From: Nesterenkonia alba DSM 19423
GTDB lineage: Bacteria > Actinomycetota > Actinomycetes > Actinomycetales > Micrococcaceae
DNA: 64,000 nucleotides
Reading direction: 5' to 3'
Assembly (NCBI RefSeq): GCF_000421745.1
Contig: NZ_ATXP01000004.1
Coordinates: forward strand, 62,001 to 126,000
This document shows positions 53,285 to 62,324 of this stretch, piece by piece (positions within the stretch are counted from its first letter, which is position 1; every line of letters begins with the position of its first letter). A program made the translations under genes and the position numbers. The notes below the pieces were generated by a model. That model was not told the DNA's origin. It searched no databases and saw only the letters and a list, made by a program, of their open reading frames with translations.

Positions 53285-55267
53285 ATGAGCATCCTGAAGA
53301 CGATCCAGTCGCCGGCGGATCTGTCCAAGCTCAGCGCCGAGCAGCTGGAGCGCCTGGCCGGGGAGATCCGTGAGTTCCTCATTGCCAATGTCTCCGCCAC
53401 CGGCGGGCACTTAGGGCCCAACCTGGGCGTGGTCGAATTGACCTTGGCACTGCACCGGGTCTTTGACTCTCCGCGCGACTCCATCATCTTCGACACCGGC
53501 CACCAGGCGTATGTGCACAAGCTGGTCACCGGCCGTCAGGACTTCTCCACACTGCGCACTCAGGGCGGGCTCTCTGGGTACCCCGATCGCGGTGAGTCGA
53601 TCCACGACATCGTGGAGTCCTCCCACGCCTCCAGTTCACTGTCCTGGGCAGATGGCATCTCCCGGGCCCGTGCACTCTCCGGGGAGGGAGACCGGTACGT
53701 GGTCCCAGTCATTGGCGATGGCGCACTGACCGGTGGCATGGCCTGGGAAGCGCTGAACAATATCGCTGCCGATAAGGACCGGCGGGTGGTGATCGTCGTG
53801 AACGACAATGGCCGCTCCTACGCACCGACGGTCGGCGGGATCGCCAACCAGCTGTCCAAACTCCGGCGTGGGGTCCTGGATAAGGTCCGCACCCACCCGA
53901 CTTACGAATCGGTGATGGACGGCACCAAGCAACGGCTTCAGGACGGCGGGCCGGTCAGCCGCATGGTCTACCGCAGCTTGCACGCGGCCAAAAAGGGCGC
54001 CAAGGACTTCTGGGCACCTCAGGGTCTCTTTGAGGATCTGGGGATGAAGTACATCGGTCCCGTGGACGGGCATAGCCTCTCTGCCATGGAAGAAGCTCTG
54101 GCTGATGCGCGCAGTTACGGCGGGCCGGTCATTGTGCACGCCATCACGGAGAAGGGACGTGGCTACGCTCCGGCCCGGGCCGATGAGAACGACCAGTTCC
54201 ACGCAGTGGGGGTCATCGATCCGGAAACGGGGGAGGCGGTCTCGCGGGGGACCTCACGGTCTTGGACCTCAGTGTTCGAAGAGGAGATCGCCGCGATCGC
54301 CGATGAGCGTGACGACGTCGTCGCCCTCACCGGAGCGATGCTCATCCCCGTGGGGCTGCGCACCTTCGCCCAGCGCCACCCCCACCGGGTTTTCGACGTC
54401 GGAATCGCAGAACAGCACGCCGTGGCCTCTGCTGCTGGACTGGCCTACGGTGGGATGCACCCTGTGGTGGCGGTCTATGCCACGTTCCTCAACCGAGCTT
54501 TCGATCAGCTGCTGATGGATGTGGCTCTGCATAAAGCCGGGGTGACTCTCGTGTTGGACCGTGCCGGTGTCACCGGTCCCGATGGTCCGAGCCACCACGG
54601 AATGTGGGACCTGTCTCTGCTGCAGATCGTTCCCGGACTACGGATCGCCGCACCCCGGGATTCCACGCGGCTGCGTGAAGAACTGCGCGAAGCCGTCGCC
54701 GTGGAGGATGCCCCCACCGTGGTTCGGTTCTCCAAAGGCACCGTCAATGATGAGATCGATGCCTTGGACCGGCTCGACGACGGCGTCGACGTCCTGCGCG
54801 CCAGTACCTCACTGGGCAGCGGCGCCGATGTGCTCATCGTCTCGGTGGGGACCATGGGGGAGCTGTCCTTGGACCTGGCCAAACGGTTGGAGGATCAGGG
54901 GATCACCTCCACGGTGATCGACCCGCGCTGGGTGTTGCCGGTACCGGAGTCGGTGGTTTCCCTGGCTGCGCGGCACCGGATCGTGGTGTGCATCGAGGAC
55001 GGGGTCAAGGCCGGTGGTGTCGGCTCCCGAATCCGCCAGGACATGCGTGCTGCCGGGGTCGATACCGCCCTGAACGAGGTGGGTCTGCCGGTGGAGTTCC
55101 TCGCTCACGGCTCACGGGCTGAAGTGCTGGAGCGGGTGGGGCTCACCGCTGCGCAGATCGCCCAGGACACGGTGGCTCAGGTACTGGGGACCAAAGTTCC
55201 CTTCGCCCGGCGCCTGCCCGGGGAGGACACTCCCACCGGGGAGATTCCCGCCTTTCGTACCCGCTGA
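53285..55267 (+). CDS. dxs: 1-deoxy-D-xylulose-5-phosphate synthase
   Basis: A 660-residue thiamine-diphosphate enzyme that makes DXP from pyruvate and glyceraldehyde 3-phosphate, the first step of the MEP isoprenoid route. Visible: [31 protein letters not shown] (about 144-159, the GDG...N TPP site), and [18 protein letters not shown] (about 425). Length fits the family. It starts 35 bases after the MerR gene. A C-terminal transketolase-like domain is present. Confidence 0.97.
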   Translation: MSILKTIQSPADLSKLSAEQLERLAGEIREFLIANVSATGGHLGPNLGVVELTLALHRVFDSPRDSIIFDTGHQAYVHKLVTGRQDFSTLRTQGGLSGYPDRGESIHDIVESSHASSSLSWADGISRARALSGEGDRYVVPVIGDGALTGGMAWEALNNIAADKDRRVVIVVNDNGRSYAPTVGGIANQLSKLRRGVLDKVRTHPTYESVMDGTKQRLQDGGPVSRMVYRSLHAAKKGAKDFWAPQGLFEDLGMKYIGPVDGHSLSAMEEALADARSYGGPVIVHAITEKGRGYAPARADENDQFHAVGVIDPETGEAVSRGTSRSWTSVFEEEIAAIADERDDVVALTGAMLIPVGLRTFAQRHPHRVFDVGIAEQHAVASAAGLAYGGMHPVVAVYATFLNRAFDQLLMDVALHKAGVTLVLDRAGVTGPDGPSHHGMWDLSLLQIVPGLRIAAPRDSTRLREELREAVAVEDAPTVVRFSKGTVNDEIDALDRLDDGVDVLRASTSLGSGADVLIVSVGTMGELSLDLAKRLEDQGITSTVIDPRWVLPVPESVVSLAARHRIVVCIEDGVKAGGVGSRIRQDMRAAGVDTALNEVGLPVEFLAHGSRAEVLERVGLTAAQIAQDTVAQVLGTKVPFARRLPGEDTPTGEIPAFRTR

Positions 55268-55298
55268 AGCGGAAGCACGGGCACGGCCACCCGGAGAT

Positions 55299-55715
55299 CT
55301 ACAGGTATAAACGGATGACGCCCTCGGAGATCTCTGCCTCCACGGCGTCAAGGGGATCTTCTGCCGGCCGGACTTCGACCTGACCGGTGACCAGGTTGTA
55401 TTCCGAACCGTGGCAGGGGCAGCGGAACGTACCACGGTCTTCATCAACGCCGACGGTACACCCCTGGTGAGTACACACCGCGGAGAAGGCCCGAACCTCA
55501 GCATCTGAGACCCGGTGCAGCAGAAAGTACTCCTCACCCACTTGGACCTGTTCAGAGGCCCCGACGGCGAGCGACTCGGCGTCGAGCACCTCAACCCACT
55601 GACTCGGTTCGGACTCTTCGTCGGCACCTGCGCAGGCGGTCAACGTCACAGCTGAGGCCGCAGCGCAGCCGCCTAAGAAAGTCCGACGCCGACACGGCGT
55701 CGTCGTAGGCTTCAC
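55299..55715 (-). CDS. Rieske [2Fe-2S] lipoprotein with Tat signal
   Basis: A 138-residue electron-transfer protein. The N-terminus carries the twin-arginine RRRTFLGG (9-16), a hydrophobic core and lipobox LTAC with C28, so it is likely exported folded and lipid-anchored. Rieske ligands are C81, H83 (CTHQGC), C99 and H102 (CPCHGS), with C86 and C101 for the disulfide. No associated oxidase gene is adjacent. It overlaps the RNase D gene by four bases. Confidence 0.93.
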   Translation of the reverse strand: MKPTTTPCRRRTFLGGCAAASAVTLTACAGADEESEPSQWVEVLDAESLAVGASEQVQVGEEYFLLHRVSDAEVRAFSAVCTHQGCTVGVDEDRGTFRCPCHGSEYNLVTGQVEVRPAEDPLDAVEAEISEGVIRLYL

Positions 55716-56938
55716 AGCTCCTCCAGCGGATCCGGGTCCAACATCGCCACAGTGATGATCGCGGCGGTCTGTTCGACCTGCCAGGGCCGTGCCCCCAACT
55801 CCTCAAGAGCCGTGCTCACCGTGTCGAGATCAATGCTCTGCGGAGGAGACCAGCACAACTGTTTGAGGACCGCAGGGGTCAGCAGGGTCTCCGGCATCAT
55901 GTTCAGCGTCTCAGCGTGGCGAGCCAGGCGCGCCCGAGCAGTGCGGAACCGGCGAAACGCTTCTGGATTCCGGTCCTTCCACGTCCGAGGGGCGGGAGGT
56001 CCGGAGTCGGGGCGTTGCCGGCCCGGCAGGTCCTCGGAGGCGGCACCTGCCTCAATGGCGCGAATCCACCGGGGGGCTTCCCGCTTGGCCGCCCGGCCCT
56101 GGAACCCCGGTACGTCAAGCAATTGCGGGACAGTGCGGGGCATTGCATCGGCGGCGGCTACCAGCGCTTTATCCGGCAACAAGTGCCCGGGGGAGAGGTC
56201 ACGTTTCTCGGCCAGCGATTCTCGGGCCAGCCACAGTTCACGCAGCACCGCCATCTTGCGCGGTGACTTCAGCCGGTTGATGCCGGAGGTCTTGCGCCAC
56301 CGCTCGTGCCGGGGCAGCTGAGCCGGTTTGAATCGCCGCAGGTACTCAAATTCCTGCTGGGCCCAGTCCCACTTGCCCTGATCGGTGAGCAACTGGGCCA
56401 GAGCTGCGCGCAACTCGATGAGCAGCTCGACATCCAGGGCGGCATACCGTAGCCAGGATTCCGGGAGGGGCCGTCGTGACCAGTCCGCAGCGGAGTGCTC
56501 TTTGGCCAGCCGGACCCCGAGCAGTTGTTCGACGACGGCGCCGAGCCCCACTTTGGGCAGTCCCGCCATCCGGGCCGCAAGTTCGGTGTCAAAAAGTGCT
56601 GGTGGGCTCATCCCGAGTTCGGCCAAGCAGGGCAGGTCCTGTGTTGCCGCGTGCAGGATCCACTCCGCATCCCCCAGGGCTCGCTGGATGGGCAGCAGTG
56701 TGTCGAAGACTTCGGGGTCGATGAGCCAGATGCCGGTGCCTTCGCGCTTGAGCTGGACCAGAAACGCCCGCTGTCCGTATCGGAACCCGGATGCGCGTTC
56801 GGCGTCGACGGCGACTGGACCCTGGGCAGCACCCAGCGCCTCGGCACACCGCTGTAACCCTCGCTCAGTGTCAATGACACCCGGTACACCGCCGGCGGGC
56901 TCGGTGAGCAGGGGTAGCTCCTCAGTATGTTCAGTCAC
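55712..56938 (-). CDS. RNase D-like 3'-5' exoribonuclease with HRDC domain
   Basis: A 408-residue nuclease of the DEDD superfamily, probably trimming tRNA 3' ends. D and E of motif I are in VAVDAERASGF, motif II D is in HAATQDLPCL, and the DEDDy motif III is YAALDVELLIEL. An HRDC domain follows (about 215-290). GTG start at 56938. It is in an operon with the DUF3000 gene upstream and the Rieske gene downstream. Confidence 0.92.
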   Translation of the reverse strand: MTEHTEELPLLTEPAGGVPGVIDTERGLQRCAEALGAAQGPVAVDAERASGFRYGQRAFLVQLKREGTGIWLIDPEVFDTLLPIQRALGDAEWILHAATQDLPCLAELGMSPPALFDTELAARMAGLPKVGLGAVVEQLLGVRLAKEHSAADWSRRPLPESWLRYAALDVELLIELRAALAQLLTDQGKWDWAQQEFEYLRRFKPAQLPRHERWRKTSGINRLKSPRKMAVLRELWLARESLAEKRDLSPGHLLPDKALVAAADAMPRTVPQLLDVPGFQGRAAKREAPRWIRAIEAGAASEDLPGRQRPDSGPPAPRTWKDRNPEAFRRFRTARARLARHAETLNMMPETLLTPAVLKQLCWSPPQSIDLDTVSTALEELGARPWQVEQTAAIITVAMLDPDPLEEL

Positions 56939-56945
56939 TGGAGTG

Positions 56946-57590
56946 TCAAGTCCTCCTCAAGGACGGTAGGGCCAGCACGCCGTCAGGTACCGGTGGCAAT
57001 CCGGCGAAAGAACACACCATATCCGCCCAGGCCTCAACATGCCGGCCGAGATCCCGGCTGCGGGGGGTCCAGGAGGCGCGCAGTTCAACGTCGTTACTGG
57101 GGGCCCGGGACTCCAGCGAGCCGAAGGACTCCGAAAGGATTCGAGTGGCGGTGCCTCCGGCGTGGGTGCAACCGGCACCGTACTGAGCCAGTGAGTCAGA
57201 CAGCCAGGTCCAGGCCACAGAGGCCAGCAGCGGGTCATCGCTCATCTCCGGTTCCAGCTCGGCGCGGATGTAGATGACCACCCGGAAATCCCCACCCCAG
57301 GAGTCTTGGCCCTCTGGGTCGTGCAGCAGGATGAACCGCCCAGTGGCCAGTAGCTCAGGGTCGTTTGTTGCGGTGGTTTCTTCGGGAACTTCAGCGCTGA
57401 GCGCGACGGCGAAAGGCGCCAGTTTTCTGGGAGCGGGTACCTCTTCGACAGTCGCTTCCTGGCGGGTGGTGGCTGAGGTGATCTGGTCCAGTGCCACCCG
57501 AAAGCTGGCGGGCAGCCCCTCCGGCCCCTGCGGGGTGTCACGGCGGGGGCGGCTGGGGCCGGGTGTGTTCAGGGGGCCGAAGACGCTCAC
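56946..57590 (-). CDS. DUF3000 family protein
   Basis: A 214-residue soluble protein of the actinobacterial DUF3000 family, which is usually encoded next to RNase D. Features: PRKLAPFAVALSAEV, a beta-strand run near GRFILLHDPEGQDSWGG, and a conserved ELRASWTPRS. No function established. The GTG at 57590 follows a TAGGGT box by 6 bases. The stop is 7 bases before the RNase D start. Confidence 0.88.
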   Translation of the reverse strand: MSVFGPLNTPGPSRPRRDTPQGPEGLPASFRVALDQITSATTRQEATVEEVPAPRKLAPFAVALSAEVPEETTATNDPELLATGRFILLHDPEGQDSWGGDFRVVIYIRAELEPEMSDDPLLASVAWTWLSDSLAQYGAGCTHAGGTATRILSESFGSLESRAPSNDVELRASWTPRSRDLGRHVEAWADMVCSFAGLPPVPDGVLALPSLRRT

Positions 57591-57602
57591 ACCTCAACCC
57601 TA
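57591..57602 (-). promoter_or_regulatory. Leaderless promoter of the DUF3000-RNase D operon
   Basis: Minus-strand TAGGGT (57602-57597), then TGAGGT and the GTG at 57590, 6 bases from the box. It may drive DUF3000, RNase D and the Rieske gene. Confidence 0.45.
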
Positions 57603-57671
57603 GAAAGCCCTGGCGCCAGGGTCCCTCAGGCGCGCCGGAGGAGCGTAGCGGCGGATGCCGGGCGGTGGATA

Positions 57672-58733
57672 TTAGGTGCCCGCTGCGACGGCGATGAGCC
57701 GGTCGATCTCCTCGCCGGTGGTGGCGAAACTGCACATCAGCCGCAGGACTGGCTGACCGGAAGCGCTGGTGTCCCAGGTGTGCGCTAGGTACCGCGACTG
57801 AATTCGTTCGGCGACTTCGGTGGGGACTTCGGGGAACACCGCGTTCACCGAGGGCGGGTTCACTTTCACCCCCGGCACCTGACGGAGTCGCTCGGCCAGC
57901 AAGGCCGCCATCTCATTGGCGTGGGTGGCGTGGCGATGCCATAGGTCGGTGCCGAACAGGGCTAGCAGCTGTGCGGAGAGGAACCGCTGCTTCGATGCCA
58001 GTTGCATGGAGAACTTACGAATGTAGTCGGCCCCGGCGACCCGCTCCGGGTTGACCACGACGACCGCTTCAGCGGCCAGTGCGCCGTTTTTAGTGGCACC
58101 TAGGCTCAGGATGTCCACCCCGCAGGCTGCGGTGGTATCCGCCAGGGAGCAATCCAGGGCTGCGGCAGCATTCGACAGGCGGGAGCCATCGACATGCACT
58201 GCGAGTCCGGCGGCGTGGGCGACATCGGCGATACTGCGGATCTCATCCGGGGTGTACACGGTACCGAGTTCAGTTGACTGGGTCACGGTGACCGCCAGCG
58301 GTTGTGCGGCGTGGACAAACCCCTGCACCCCCAGTTCCTCGGTGATGTCCTCAGGGGCGAGTTTGCCCTCGGAACTGGGGCGGGGTAGTAGTTTCATCGC
58401 TCCGAGCCGCTCCGGTGCGGCACCCTCATCATTGTTGACGTGCGCCTGCGCAGAACAGATCGCAGCACCCCACCGGGGGAGTACCGCTTGCAGTGCGACC
58501 ACATTGGCGCCGGTGCCGTTGAACACCGGGTAGATCTCCGCCTGGGGACCGAACTCTTGCTGAGCCCATTGCTGCAGTTGGGTGGACTCGGCATCAGCTC
58601 CATAGGGCAGGGCTGAGCCATGGTTGGCACGCTCCACGGCGTCCAGGATTTCCGGGCTGATTCCGGCGACGTTATCGGAGGCGAAGGAGGGGTCCAGATC
58701 CGCTCCGGTATGGCGTTGTTTCCCCACGCTCAC
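57672..58733 (-). CDS. Threonine aldolase / beta-eliminating lyase family PLP enzyme
   Basis: A 353-residue fold-type I PLP enzyme, probably L-threonine or allo-threonine aldolase giving glycine and acetaldehyde. It shows FNGTGANVVAL (phosphate-binding glycine loop), HVDGSRLSNAA (Asp to pyridine N) and the Schiff-base lysine in LSLGATKNGAL. It overlaps the msrB stop by four bases, so both are expressed together. Confidence 0.92.
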   Translation of the reverse strand: MSVGKQRHTGADLDPSFASDNVAGISPEILDAVERANHGSALPYGADAESTQLQQWAQQEFGPQAEIYPVFNGTGANVVALQAVLPRWGAAICSAQAHVNNDEGAAPERLGAMKLLPRPSSEGKLAPEDITEELGVQGFVHAAQPLAVTVTQSTELGTVYTPDEIRSIADVAHAAGLAVHVDGSRLSNAAAALDCSLADTTAACGVDILSLGATKNGALAAEAVVVVNPERVAGADYIRKFSMQLASKQRFLSAQLLALFGTDLWHRHATHANEMAALLAERLRQVPGVKVNPPSVNAVFPEVPTEVAERIQSRYLAHTWDTSASGQPVLRLMCSFATTGEEIDRLIAVAAGT

Positions 58734-59203
58734 TGCTCCCTAGCTTCTTCGTTGTTGGCTGATTCATCCTGAGACTGGATTGCTTCCCTCGTGGATGGTT
58801 CGCCGGGGTTCACCTCGCTGTGGGCTGGTTCGAACCGCATGGATACCGAGTTGATGCAGTACCGCAGGTCTGTCGGGGTGTTGAAGCCCTCACCTTCGAA
58901 GACGTGTCCCAAATGGGACTCGCAGGAACCGCAGCGGACCTCGATGCGTTCCATGCCCATGGAGGTGTCTTTTAAGTAGGTGACATTGGACCCCTCGGCC
59001 GGCTGATAAAAGCTGGGCCAGCCACATCGGGAGTCGAATTTGGTCTCTGACTCGAAGAGTTTGGCCCCGCAGGCCCGGCAGTAGTAGGTCCCCGGTTCCT
59101 TCGTGTCCCAGTACTCCCCGGTGTAGGGCCGCTCAGTGCCGCCTTCACGCAGGACGTGGTACTCGAAATCGGTTAGCTTCTGACGCCACGGATCGTCACT
59201 CAT
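58730..59203 (-). CDS. msrB: Peptide-methionine (R)-S-oxide reductase MsrB
   Basis: A 157-residue oxidative-repair enzyme reducing methionine-R-sulfoxide. Zinc cysteines are C42, C45 (CRAC), C91 and C94 (CGSC). Catalytic C116 is in RYCINSVSMRF and a resolving candidate C60 is in SRCGWPSF. The tail (130-157) is an acidic extension. The ATG at 59203 is chosen by alignment with the family start, since upstream in-frame sequence is antisense to the hydrolase gene. Confidence 0.95.
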   Translation of the reverse strand: MSDDPWRQKLTDFEYHVLREGGTERPYTGEYWDTKEPGTYYCRACGAKLFESETKFDSRCGWPSFYQPAEGSNVTYLKDTSMGMERIEVRCGSCESHLGHVFEGEGFNTPTDLRYCINSVSMRFEPAHSEVNPGEPSTREAIQSQDESANNEEAREQ

Positions 59204-59249
59204 GCCATCTATCTCATCACGGGACCGGGTTGATGCGTAATCTAGTGGC

Positions 59250-60668
59250 ATGAGGCTCATCAGACGCGATGACGCACCGGCCACCCTGCTGCGCAGCCTC
59301 CGCCGCGCTGGGGATCTCGCCGAACTTGGACAGGTCCAGGCTGGTCGACAGGCCCAGAACGTGATCCGGCGGATCCGGCGGGAACCGGAGCCGACCCCCT
59401 GGGTGCGGGCTGCGGCCTCCGGGGCTGTGGTGGGTCTGGGTGCAGGCCTGACACTGACTGCCGTGGCTTCGGCTGTGGCCGGGTACTTCGCCCGGGTGGT
59501 GGTGACTCCCGTGAAGGAACGGGTGGAGAACCTTGAGATCCTCGCCGTGGTTTCTGGTTCTGACGGTGATGAGGTGATCCTCCCGGCTACGGATGAAACC
59601 GTCGTTGACGGCACCTATGGGCTCTACTTCCACGGTGGACAGGGCTTCGCCCGCATCGGAGACATCACCAGTTTCTCACCGCGTGATGGCACGTTGGCCC
59701 GGCGTATCGAGTACGTCACCGGCGGGGACCTACGAACTGCTGTACGGGGGTGGTGGTCATCGGTGACCTATCAGAGCCCGGCCGACCTCGGACTGGAGTT
59801 TGACGATGTCCTCATCGACCTACCCGGCGGTCCCGCCCCGGCCTGGCATGTGCCCCCGGCAGATTCCACTGGGCCGCTGGCGAGGCAAGGTATCTGGGCG
59901 ATCATGGTCCACGGTCGGGGAGGGGCACGGACTGAAGGGCTCAAAGCCCTTGGCGCGGCCCAGCGGCTGGGGATCGACTCGCTGCTGATCTCTTACCGTA
60001 ATGATGGTGAGGCTCCGCCCGCCCCAGATGGTCGCTATGGTTTGGGTATTACCGAGTGGGAGGATGTCGAAGCCGCGATCCGTTACGCCTTGGAACAGGG
60101 CGCTGAGGACATTGTGCTCTTCGGCTGGTCGATGGGAGGGGCCATCGCATTGCAAACTGTGGACCGGTCTCCGCTCTCGGCTCGGGTGCGCGGATTGGTG
60201 CTCACCGGTCCCGTCATCGACTGGATTGATGTGCTGGCCTACCAGGCCCGTGCTCTGCGTATCCCCGAGCCGGTGGGCCGGATGACCCGCTGGTTCATTT
60301 CTCACCGGGCGGGGCGCCGAGTCACCGGTTTGGCCTCCCCGGTGGATCTGAAAGTGCTCAACTGGATAAGCCGCTCTGAGCAGCTACGGCACCGCACACT
60401 GATCCTGCACAGTATTGACGACGACGTCGTCCCCTACGGTCCCAGCCGGGACCTTGCTGAGATGAATGAGCGGGTCACGTTTGTGCCGTTCACCCGCGCC
60501 AAACACGTCAAAGAGTGGAACCACAAGCCCGAACGCTGGGACGAACACGTCGAGCAGTGGATGGTGGATCTTTTTGCCGCCCCGGCACCGGGTCAGACCG
60601 GTGCGATCGACCTTGAGGCGATCAGTGCGGCGTCGTCTGCTGCAGGTGATCCCGCACGTTCCGCTTGA
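59250..60668 (+). CDS. Membrane-anchored alpha/beta hydrolase
   Basis: A 472-residue protein with an N-terminal basic region, one membrane helix (about 52-80, AAASGAVVGLGAGLTLTAVASAVAGYF), and an alpha/beta hydrolase domain from about 210. Nucleophile Ser294 is in GWSMGG, the acid is in HSIDDDVVP, and the His is in KHVKEWN. The HGRGG loop (about 229-233) forms the oxyanion hole. The substrate is unknown. Its 3' end overlaps the convergent sufE gene by 47 bases. Confidence 0.88.
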   Translation: MRLIRRDDAPATLLRSLRRAGDLAELGQVQAGRQAQNVIRRIRREPEPTPWVRAAASGAVVGLGAGLTLTAVASAVAGYFARVVVTPVKERVENLEILAVVSGSDGDEVILPATDETVVDGTYGLYFHGGQGFARIGDITSFSPRDGTLARRIEYVTGGDLRTAVRGWWSSVTYQSPADLGLEFDDVLIDLPGGPAPAWHVPPADSTGPLARQGIWAIMVHGRGGARTEGLKALGAAQRLGIDSLLISYRNDGEAPPAPDGRYGLGITEWEDVEAAIRYALEQGAEDIVLFGWSMGGAIALQTVDRSPLSARVRGLVLTGPVIDWIDVLAYQARALRIPEPVGRMTRWFISHRAGRRVTGLASPVDLKVLNWISRSEQLRHRTLILHSIDDDVVPYGPSRDLAEMNERVTFVPFTRAKHVKEWNHKPERWDEHVEQWMVDLFAAPAPGQTGAIDLEAISAASSAAGDPARSA

Positions 60669-61083
60669 TGCGGGCCAGCATCGCGCGGATACCGCGTAGT
60701 CGCAGAGGAGTGATCGTCCGGGCCAGCCCGAGCCGGTCGGCCAGGTCGTCGGGCACGGCGAGGATCTCCTCGTACGTCAGGCCGTTGAGGCCCTGATGCA
60801 CGATGGAGGCGAAGCCCCGGGTCGTGGGGGCTTCCGCGGGGGCTGCCAGGACCAGCTGGGCAGTACGGGAGGCGTCATCGTACTCCACGGTGAGGAACAG
60901 CGGAGTCTGGCACTCCTCGACCTGTTCCATCTCACCAAGCCGGTCCTGGTACTGCTCGGGGACATCCGGCAGTTCGTTGGCAAACTCGAGTAACAGTTCC
61001 AGGCGCTGGCGGTCTTCGACCGCTTGGAACTCATCGACGATCTCCTGCAGAGACGCCGGCATCTTCTGTTCAGTATTAGTCAT
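60622..61083 (-). CDS. sufE: SufE-family sulfur acceptor protein
   Basis: A 153-residue protein that takes persulfide sulfur from a cysteine desulfurase and passes it on. The conserved cysteine is C58 in VEECQTPLF, in a typical SufE fold; C-terminal helices complete it. ATG at 61083 follows a TACTCT box by 8 bases. The rhodanese gene lies upstream on the same strand. As the suf cluster at 15-20 kb has no SufU, this protein may be its sulfur partner. Confidence 0.9.
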   Translation of the reverse strand: MTNTEQKMPASLQEIVDEFQAVEDRQRLELLLEFANELPDVPEQYQDRLGEMEQVEECQTPLFLTVEYDDASRTAQLVLAAPAEAPTTRGFASIVHQGLNGLTYEEILAVPDDLADRLGLARTITPLRLRGIRAMLARIKRNVRDHLQQTTPH

Positions 61084-61102
61084 CAGTGTCAAGAGTATGT
61101 GA

Positions 61103-61228
61103 GCGAAGACGGAGGGAAAACCCGGAGGATTCCTTGTGGGAGCGCGTTAACCCTGCCGAGCTACAGTGTCAACGAGCTCGGCAGGGTTAACGGCGAGTGA
61201 AGGAGGAGGGTTTTCCCGGAGGCTTCGC
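61103..61228. repeat. Nested inverted repeats between sufE and the rhodanese gene
   Basis: Core: GTTAACCCTGCCGAGCT (61146-61162) and AGCTCGGCAGGGTTAAC (61175-61191), a perfect 17-base stem with a 12-base loop. Outside it GGGAAAACCC (61114-61123) pairs with GGGTTTTCCC (61208-61217), and GCGAAG (61103-61108) with CTTCGC (61223-61228). It may terminate the rhodanese transcript or be a small mobile repeat. Confidence 0.65.
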
Positions 61229-61243
61229 GCCGTCGCCTCACGA

Positions 61244-62137
61244 TTATTTGGCGGGGACTTCGCCCTTCTCGGTGCCGGTCACGATGGGCAGACGCACCGC
61301 GTTGCCCCATTCGGTCCACGAGCCATCGTAGTTACGGACCTTGTCGTAGCCCAGCAGGTGCTTGAGCACGAACCAGGTGTGGGAGGAACGCTCACCGATA
61401 CGGCAGTAGGCGATGACCTCATCGGCCTCTCCGACGCCGGCTTCCTCCTTGTAGATTTTCTCCAACTCTTCACGGGACTTGAAGGTGCCATCCTCATTAG
61501 CGGCCTTGGCCCACGGCACAGACGCGGCGGTGGGGATATGCCCACCACGCAGGGCACCCTCTTTGTCCTCGAAACCGGGAGCGGAGGTCACTTCACCGGA
61601 GTACTCGGCGGGGGAGCGGACATCGACCAGCGGGCCCTTGCCCAGGTGCTCCAGGACGTCCTCGCGGAAGGCGCGCCAGGCATCGTCCTCGCGCTTGGCC
61701 GGTACCGGGTAGTCGGTGGGAGTCGGGCTGGGAACCTCAGTGGTCAGCTCGCGACCCTCGTCAACCCACTTCTGCCGGCCACCGTCGACCAGTCGAAGAT
61801 CCTTGTGACCGAACAGCGTGAACACCCAGAGGGCGTATGCGGCCCACCAGTTGGACTTATCACCGTAGAAAACCACGGTGGTCTCCGGAGTGATGCCCTT
61901 GGCGGAGGCAAACGCGGCGAACTGCTCCTCGTTGATGAAGTCACGGGTGACCGGGTCGTTGAGGTCGGTGTGCCAGTCAATCTTTTGGGCACCGGGAATG
62001 TGGCCGGTCTCGTAGAGGAGTACATCCTCGTTTGACTCCAGCAGGACGACGTTATCGTCATCCTTGTGCTCGGCGACCCAGTCGGTGGAGACCAGAGCGT
62101 CCGGGTTGGCGTACTGGGAGAAGTCCTTGTCGGCCAT
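61244..62137 (-). CDS. sseA: Thiosulfate sulfurtransferase (rhodanese, SseA/CysA-like)
   Basis: A 297-residue two-domain rhodanese. The N-terminal domain (about 15-145) is inactive; the C-terminal domain (about 165-285) has active-site Cys245 in [10 protein letters not shown], matching actinobacterial thiosulfate sulfurtransferases (CRIGERS). It would move sulfane sulfur from thiosulfate to acceptors, and lies next to sufE in many actinobacteria. Confidence 0.93.
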   Translation of the reverse strand: MADKDFSQYANPDALVSTDWVAEHKDDDNVVLLESNEDVLLYETGHIPGAQKIDWHTDLNDPVTRDFINEEQFAAFASAKGITPETTVVFYGDKSNWWAAYALWVFTLFGHKDLRLVDGGRQKWVDEGRELTTEVPSPTPTDYPVPAKREDDAWRAFREDVLEHLGKGPLVDVRSPAEYSGEVTSAPGFEDKEGALRGGHIPTAASVPWAKAANEDGTFKSREELEKIYKEEAGVGEADEVIAYCRIGERSSHTWFVLKHLLGYDKVRNYDGSWTEWGNAVRLPIVTGTEKGEVPAK

Positions 62138-62311
62138 GGAAGATTCCGCCTTTCTCGCGTGCGTGCAGTGACAAAAGCTTTGTCGTTGACCACACTAGTC
62201 GGCTCAGCGCTTCGGGTGAAGGGTTCAACGTCACGAATCGTCATATGTTCACCCAATGTTCAGTTGCCGCTGGGTGGGGTGCCGGCTGCGCTACCTGGTA
62301 CAGCCGCTCGG

Positions 62312-62324
62312 TACAGTGGAGCCT
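62312..62324 (+). promoter_or_regulatory. Leaderless promoter of zapE
   Basis: TACAGT (62312-62317) followed by GGAGCCT and ATG at 62325. It is nearly identical to the DUF5998 start (TACTAT, GGAGCCC, ATG). Confidence 0.5.
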
